From: Scleroderma bovista
Taxonomy: Eukaryota > Basidiomycota > Agaricomycetes > Boletales > Sclerodermataceae
NCBI GenBank assembly: GCA_037178675.1
Contig: JAYMGJ010000712.1
Span: forward strand, 1-20,424
Length of the DNA: 20,424 nt
Direction of reading: 5' to 3'
Position 1 is the first letter of the stretch; each line of letters starts with the position of its first letter. Positions 15,748-20,424 of this stretch are shown one piece after another. The notes under the pieces were generated by a model. It was not told the origin of the DNA. It was given only the letters and a program-made list of their open reading frames with translations, and did no database searches. Made by a program: the position numbers and the translations under genes.

Positions 15748-17538
15748 TCAATCCGACTCGTCCTCTGTCGTCGATCCCTCCTGGTGTTCCTTGATCGCAG
15801 CTGCAATAATTTGCGCCGACACCACATTCTGAGGCGCCATGGTGAGTGCAGGCGCTCCTGAATGCACACTAGCTAGACAGTCAGTATCTGTAATTAATGC
15901 AGACTACATACTCACCGCCCATCCTCATAAATTCTTGCACAAATTCCCTTGAGCACGCCATACTCCTTTGTGGCCTCGTCAAAGTCCTGCAGACACTTCA
16001 GGTGGGACTCATATGCAGTACGGTAGTCGTGGACTGTAAAAGCAGTGTCCGCACGCGTGCCTGTTACCCACTCGTCTATGCAGCACTCAATCTATGCCAT
16101 GACATCAGCAACAAACAACCCAGCAACAAACATTGCAAATAACACTTACTGCTGTCAGCACCAATGCAAGAGCGGGCAGAGGGAACGGTTTGAACCACGT
16201 ATGGTGCTTGATGCCTTCGTCGTTCTTATTCGCGAACCACATGGTATTGATGATCTTCTGTATGATTGGTGCCTTGAGAAAGCCGTGACGCTTGTCTTGC
16301 AGGAGCGCCCTATGCTGTCCACAAAATATCAGTCGTTATAACCAGCATGCCATGCAGGACACCAAACCTTGAATGTGAAGCTTGCACCCTCTTTAAGTTC
16401 TTCCACTAGGGCGCGATTCTTCTTGATCGCCGATTTAGTTTGGCTGCTGTGGAAATTGAACATGACTTCGACTAGAGGGCAAACCTTGGCCTTGAGCTCG
16501 CCGCAAACTTGCGAGCCACGGTTGGTGATCTATATCAAATCATAATAGTATAATACTGAGATGACTGGTACGGCACTTACGAGTTTGGCGAGCTGGGGTG
16601 TCTGCACAAGGTTAACTCCTGTAGTCTGAAGTGCCTTGGCCCAAGATGCGTTCAGAAGAGCCGTCTCCTGTGTATGGTCAGGCATCGGACTCTCGGCACA
16701 CAGGCGTGCCCGATAGTCTCCAATGGCCGCGTTGACAAACTCTTGGGTAACGTCATCGTAGTCCCTGGCGCGCGGACGACCTTCGTGCTCAGTGAGCTTT
16801 TGCGCCTTGACGACGGTTGTCTCTGGACTGTCCTCTTCGATGGGTTCCCGTTGCCTCTTAGCACGAACATCACTGCTAGTATGCTCAATGAAGAACTTGT
16901 TTGCACGATGGATTGATGGTCTCACCGGTTTGTGGTGTCTGTCACAGTACCTTCGGAGCTCGCGTGTTCAACACGGCAGTTTTTCTTGTGTTGGACGGTT
17001 TGTCGTTCCGACAAAGGTTCGTGCACGGTCGGTCCTGCGTCTTCACCATCTGAGCCAAAGAAGTTTCCCTGTCCTGATGAGAATACTTTTTGACTACAAT
17101 ACTCCATAGTACTTACTTCATAGCTGGGGTCGGGAATGTTTCCACCCACCACCTTGGGAACTTTGCTCTTGCTGTACATGAGGGGGCGTTGCCTAGGCAC
17201 CTCACTAAGCCTAGTAGGAACGGGATGGCTACTAAACTGAACATGATATTTTGTCAGTGCGCACCCAACAAAAATGATGGGATGACCTACATGAGTGCCT
17301 TCTTCATCTTTGAGGTCATCTTCTTCGAGTTCATCACTGTCTTCTTCATCTTTGTTCTCGCTCCCTTCCTCCATTAAGCGGCGGTGGCGGCAACGTTCAC
17401 GGTCCTTCTGGACCTTGGCATCACAGCGTTGGACTGTCTCTTCTAGTTCATCCACAGCCTGCCTCACTTTTTCCAATGGTCGGCGCACCCGACCACCAGG
17501 CACTTTTTTTTTTGAACATTGTCAGTCGTGATCTGCAT
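15748..17538 (-). CDS. DUF6532-like basidiomycete protein, eight exons
   Basis: The function is unknown. The core resembles the expanded Agaricomycete family that I recall as DUF6532. Exons (minus strand): 17538-17291, 17236-17117, 17068-16926, 16875-16581, 16529-16368, 16314-16150, 16091-15916 and 15868-15748. Introns are 47-58 nt with GT..AG ends, and all phases agree. The N-terminal third is charged: a coiled-coil-like LEKVRQAVDELEETVQRCDA, then a long Glu/Asp run, suggesting a nuclear or chromatin-associated protein. The C-terminal half carries the conserved block VTQEFVNAAIGDYRARL, ITNRGSQVCGELKAKVCPLV, INTMWFANKNDEGIKHH, FPLPALALVLTA, ECCIDEWVTG and DYRTAYESHLKCLQDFDEAT. The product is about 475 residues. 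One oddity: between the ATG at 17538 and the long frame, a run of ten A residues (17513-17504) leaves the reading frame off by one. The start is therefore uncertain; everything downstream is intact. Confidence 0.75.
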
Positions 17539-17942
17539 TGTTGTTTGGCCGGACTAACCTCTATAGTTTTCTTTGTCTGCGTTGCGATAGAGACCATTGC
17601 TTGAGGCCTGCATGTGATTAGAGCTGGGAGCGTGCGGCTGGAACAAAGTTTGGGTTGGGTTGGGTTGGGACGATGAATGGCAGGACACGACTTACTTATA
17701 GCTGCTGTTTGCGCATGGCTTGTTTGTAGATATCAACAAACGTTCACAACACGAACGCGTATTGCGACATGGTCACGGGATAATCTGAAAAATAAAAAAC
17801 AGATATTTGTCAACATTGCGTTGACATGAAGCCCCACCTATCGGTCCGCAGACTGCGTCTGATGGTCCGGTATATTGCAAATTGTCAAAGAGATCAATCA
17901 GTGTGATATTGGGAGATGACTGAACGACTGACCTACCATACC
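17539..17942. promoter_or_regulatory. Shared divergent upstream region
   Basis: These 404 bp separate the start of the minus-strand DUF6532-like gene from the plus-strand Plavaka ATG. They presumably hold both promoters. No clear TATA box was found. The striking element is a G-run array at 17652-17669, listed separately. An alternative upstream ATG for the minus gene (MVSIATQTKKTIE, starting near 17600) precedes a GTTAGT donor-like site but does not join in frame. Confidence 0.4.
17652..17669 (+). promoter_or_regulatory. Quadruplex-type motif, four GGG runs with TT loops
   Basis: GGGTTGGGTTGGGTTGGG fits the intramolecular G-quadruplex pattern G3N2 repeated four times. It lies about 115 bp from the minus-gene ATG and about 275 bp from the transposase ATG. 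A regulatory role is inference. Confidence 0.6.
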
Positions 17943-20316
17943 ATGGCCCCCCACCGCTGCAACTATTGCTTGAAACCTATAGCCACAGAGGCTGGGATCA
18001 AGCGGCATATAGCGCAGTCGCCTGCATGTCACGATCAATGGACGAAGCTCCTTGAACGGATGGAATTGACCGTATCGAAGGACGAAGATGATCAGCTTCC
18101 TGAGCACATGAATGACGACGCACCAGGCGATCCATACGAGTTGATGAATGAATTTGATGCTATGGATGGTCCGGACGATGCTCTCGATGTTCCAGATGGG
18201 CACCTGGTTCACCTGTCTCATGTTGATGTTGATCCTGGGCCACCTGATCTCAGTGAGCCGCCATCCAAGTGTGCGCGAATGGAGGAGGACAATGGAGACC
18301 TACCCCGTTGGCCAGCCTCTGGACACTTCACCGAACAATACCCAGGAGTCGCCGCTACAATACTGGGGAAGGAGAAGACGGTCTTCGAGTCTATGGAAGC
18401 CGAAGACCTTGAAAAGGGCAGGAGCGAATGGGCGCCTTTCCGCGATGAAGATGAATGGGAACTTGCACAATATTTGATGAAAAACCTTGGGAAAACGAAG
18501 ATCGATGAGCTTCTGAAGCTATCGCACGTAAGCGAATAAAGATTGACTCACTGACTCAACGCTGAATGCAACCGACTTGTAGATGCGGAAGAGTGGCCTT
18601 TCATTCGATAACGCCCACTCCTTCCTCAAGCGTGTCGATTCTTTATATACCGGCCCAGCTTGGACATGTGAGATGATTGATGTTGAGGGAGACTTGGTGG
18701 GCGAGGATGGGGTCGTGAAGTGGGAGACGGTAGAACTATGGTGAAGGGATCCGGTTGAATGCGTGGAGGAGCTTATTGGGAACCCTGCCTTGCGAGATAT
18801 GATGGCGTATGTCCCAGAGCGTGCATATATGGATGCAAAGGGAGAGAGTCGGATCTATGATGAGATGTGGACCGGTGACTGGTGGTGGGAGACCCAAGTA
18901 AGTACTTACCATCGATTCCGAAAGATGCGAATGCGACTAATGCGACGGTGATGTACAGGGAAAGTTGCCAGAGGGTGCAGTGGTGGCGCTGGTGATCTTG
19001 TCGTCCGATAAGACAGCGCTGTCTGTGTTCAGTGGGGACAAAAAGGCATGGCCCGTATACCTAACCATTGGGAATATCTCGAAGGACGTCAAAAGACAAG
19101 TGTCAGCACATGCAACGATTCTTATCGGCTACTTACCTCAGAATACGTGAACATTTCAACGTTCCCAAGATTCACTCCCTTGTCCACTACGTCTCTTCCA
19201 TCCGAGCCCTTGGCAGTGCTGATGGATACAACTCAGAATACCCTGAACGGTTACACATCGACTATGCTAAGGACGCCTACCGCGCGAGCAACAAACATGA
19301 TTATGTCGAACAGATGGCCTTGTGGCTTCAACGCCAAGAGGCGATCCATCACAAGAGCGCCTACCATGCCTGGAGGGTGCTTAAGAAGTCTGCAAGCACA
19401 GATGCCATTGACAGAAGCTCAGGCGGAGGGGATGACGGATCAGAAACCGATTCAGATGTGGGTGACCGTCTGGGTGAGGGTGGTGGTGACGAAGCGGATC
19501 ATCTTGCTGCACAAAAGCCGTCAGGTATGTAGCATTTGCTGCTCCTGTGGTAGTTATTGACCGAGGCGGTTGTGCTAGCGAAAGCGGCCTATAAAGTGGC
19601 CAAATCCCCTGCCAGGCGCGTGTCTGTTCAGCAATTACAAAGTGACTACAAAGCGCCCGAGTTTCTGGTGGCGCTCAAGCATTTCCTCAATTCCCGCGCG
19701 ACTCGAGACGAAGTGGTGTTCCCCATGGAATCGGATCAATTCAAAGTATTTAACCAGCTATACGTTGCGAACGGACCTAGCGTGGTTACCGGACATGGCA
19801 GTAGCTGGCAGAAGATTTGTGCCAGGCAAAAGGTCGCCGCTAGTGGACACAAGGCCAAGTCCCCCGCAAGATTTGATACAGCGTTTGTGTGGGATGAAGG
19901 ACATCAACCGAGGGATCTTTTTAGGTTCGATGGTATGTACCCGGCCTCATCGACACAATGAGGGTGTGCTAACAAGCATTTCAGTGGTCCGTATCGCTCA
20001 AGTCCGTGTCATATTCAAGCTTCCAAAGCATGTTGGCCATTACCCGCATCCACTTGCGTACGTCGAATGGTTCACCTCGCTCCGTCGTCGCGATCCCGTT
20101 TCTGGCCAGTTTGTCGTCACCCGTTCAACGCGCAACCATCAGCGTAATGTGTCGGTGATCAGCGCTGATTGCTTTGCCCACCCTTGCCATCTTCAAGCCC
20201 AGTGTGGAAGGAACAACAGTTTGGATTGGATGTCTGACAATGTGCTTGAAATAGCAAGCACGTTTCATGTTAACTCGTACATCGACTTAGATACTTTCAT
20301 TGCCCTGGCTGATTAG
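17943..20316 (+). pseudogene. Plavaka-type transposase with deleted catalytic core (copy 2)
   Basis: The ATG at 17943 sits in ACCATGG and opens the family's C2H2 finger, CNYCLKPIATEAGIKRHIAQ, followed by an acidic linker and DEDEWELAQYLMKNLGKTKI. Intron 18528-18582 leads to exon 18583-18897: PAWTCEMIDVEGD, VELW, TGA at 18742, RDPVECVEELI and DEMWTGDWWWETQ. Intron 18898-18958 leads to LPEGAVVALVILSSDKTALS and KKAWPVYLTIGNISKDVKR, ending at ATILIGYLP. In the next frame, from about 19130, the sequence resumes at IREHFNVPKIHSLVHYVSSI and GYNSEYPERLHIDYAKDAYR. Relatives have roughly 300 residues between these blocks, so the catalytic middle is deleted. The C-terminus is open: an intron after about 19524, an exon from about 19557, an intron 19932-19982 (GTATGT..TTTCAG), then HPLAYVEWFTSL and a TAG at 20314. 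Ends intact with a missing core suggests a non-autonomous derivative. Confidence 0.88.
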
Positions 20317-20424
20317 TATACCTGTGGCTACAATTTTAATCTGCACTTTGGTCTTGTCAAGTTGGTAATGTAAGAACAACATAGGCTACTGGGACTCTTG
20401 AGGATGTGTAGTGTGAATATGGGG
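20317..20424. other. Downstream flank, nothing recognised
   Basis: Short sequence after the transposase stop. I looked for a terminal inverted repeat matching the upstream region and saw none inside the window. Confidence 0.4.

Overview
The window reads as nuclear DNA of a mushroom-forming basidiomycete (Agaricomycetes). The reasons are short 47-58 nt GT..AG introns and several families that I know, from memory, to be expanded in that class: two Plavaka-type DNA transposases, a FunK1-type kinase fragment, a PIF1-like/Helitron helicase remnant, a Penelope-like retroelement without a visible endonuclease, and a basidiomycete-restricted multi-exon gene (DUF6532-like). No rRNA, tRNA or bacterial operon is visible. 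I cannot name the species. The locus is a repeat-dense nest of mobile DNA with almost no housekeeping content.

Layout. 26-939 (-) is an unrecognised spliced gene. 1033-2802 is a block bounded by a perfect 18-bp inverted repeat; its interior switches from GTG/GTC-rich to CAC/GAC-rich on the same strand. 2940-3881 (-) is a second unrecognised, decayed spliced coding region. 3923-4778 (+) is the N-terminal part of a Plavaka transposase. 4783-5965 holds tandem and interspersed repeats. 5966-6481 (+) is a FunK1 kinase N-lobe fragment. 6606-10242 (-) is a Penelope-like element whose single long frame is broken by one TGA. 10243-11217 resumes the same minisatellite and then a 169-bp tandem repeat. 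12310-13622 (+) is a wrecked PIF1-like helicase. 13773-14240 is an old tandem duplication. 14897-15507 is a solo LTR with a perfect 5-bp target duplication. 15748-17538 (-) is an essentially intact eight-exon gene. 17943-20316 (+) is a second Plavaka transposase, divergently arranged with that gene, with intact ends but its catalytic middle deleted.

How the parts relate. The retroelement and the kinase fragment sit inside one minisatellite, which reappears in the same orientation on both sides. Inactivating TGA codons recur at positions where relatives carry arginine, consistent with CGA-to-TGA decay at CpG. The best candidate for something undescribed is the divergent pair of the DUF6532-like gene and the Plavaka transposase, which share about 400 bp of upstream DNA containing a four-run GGGTT quadruplex motif. 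Family assignments rest on motif recognition from memory; no database search was possible. Splice sites were read by eye.
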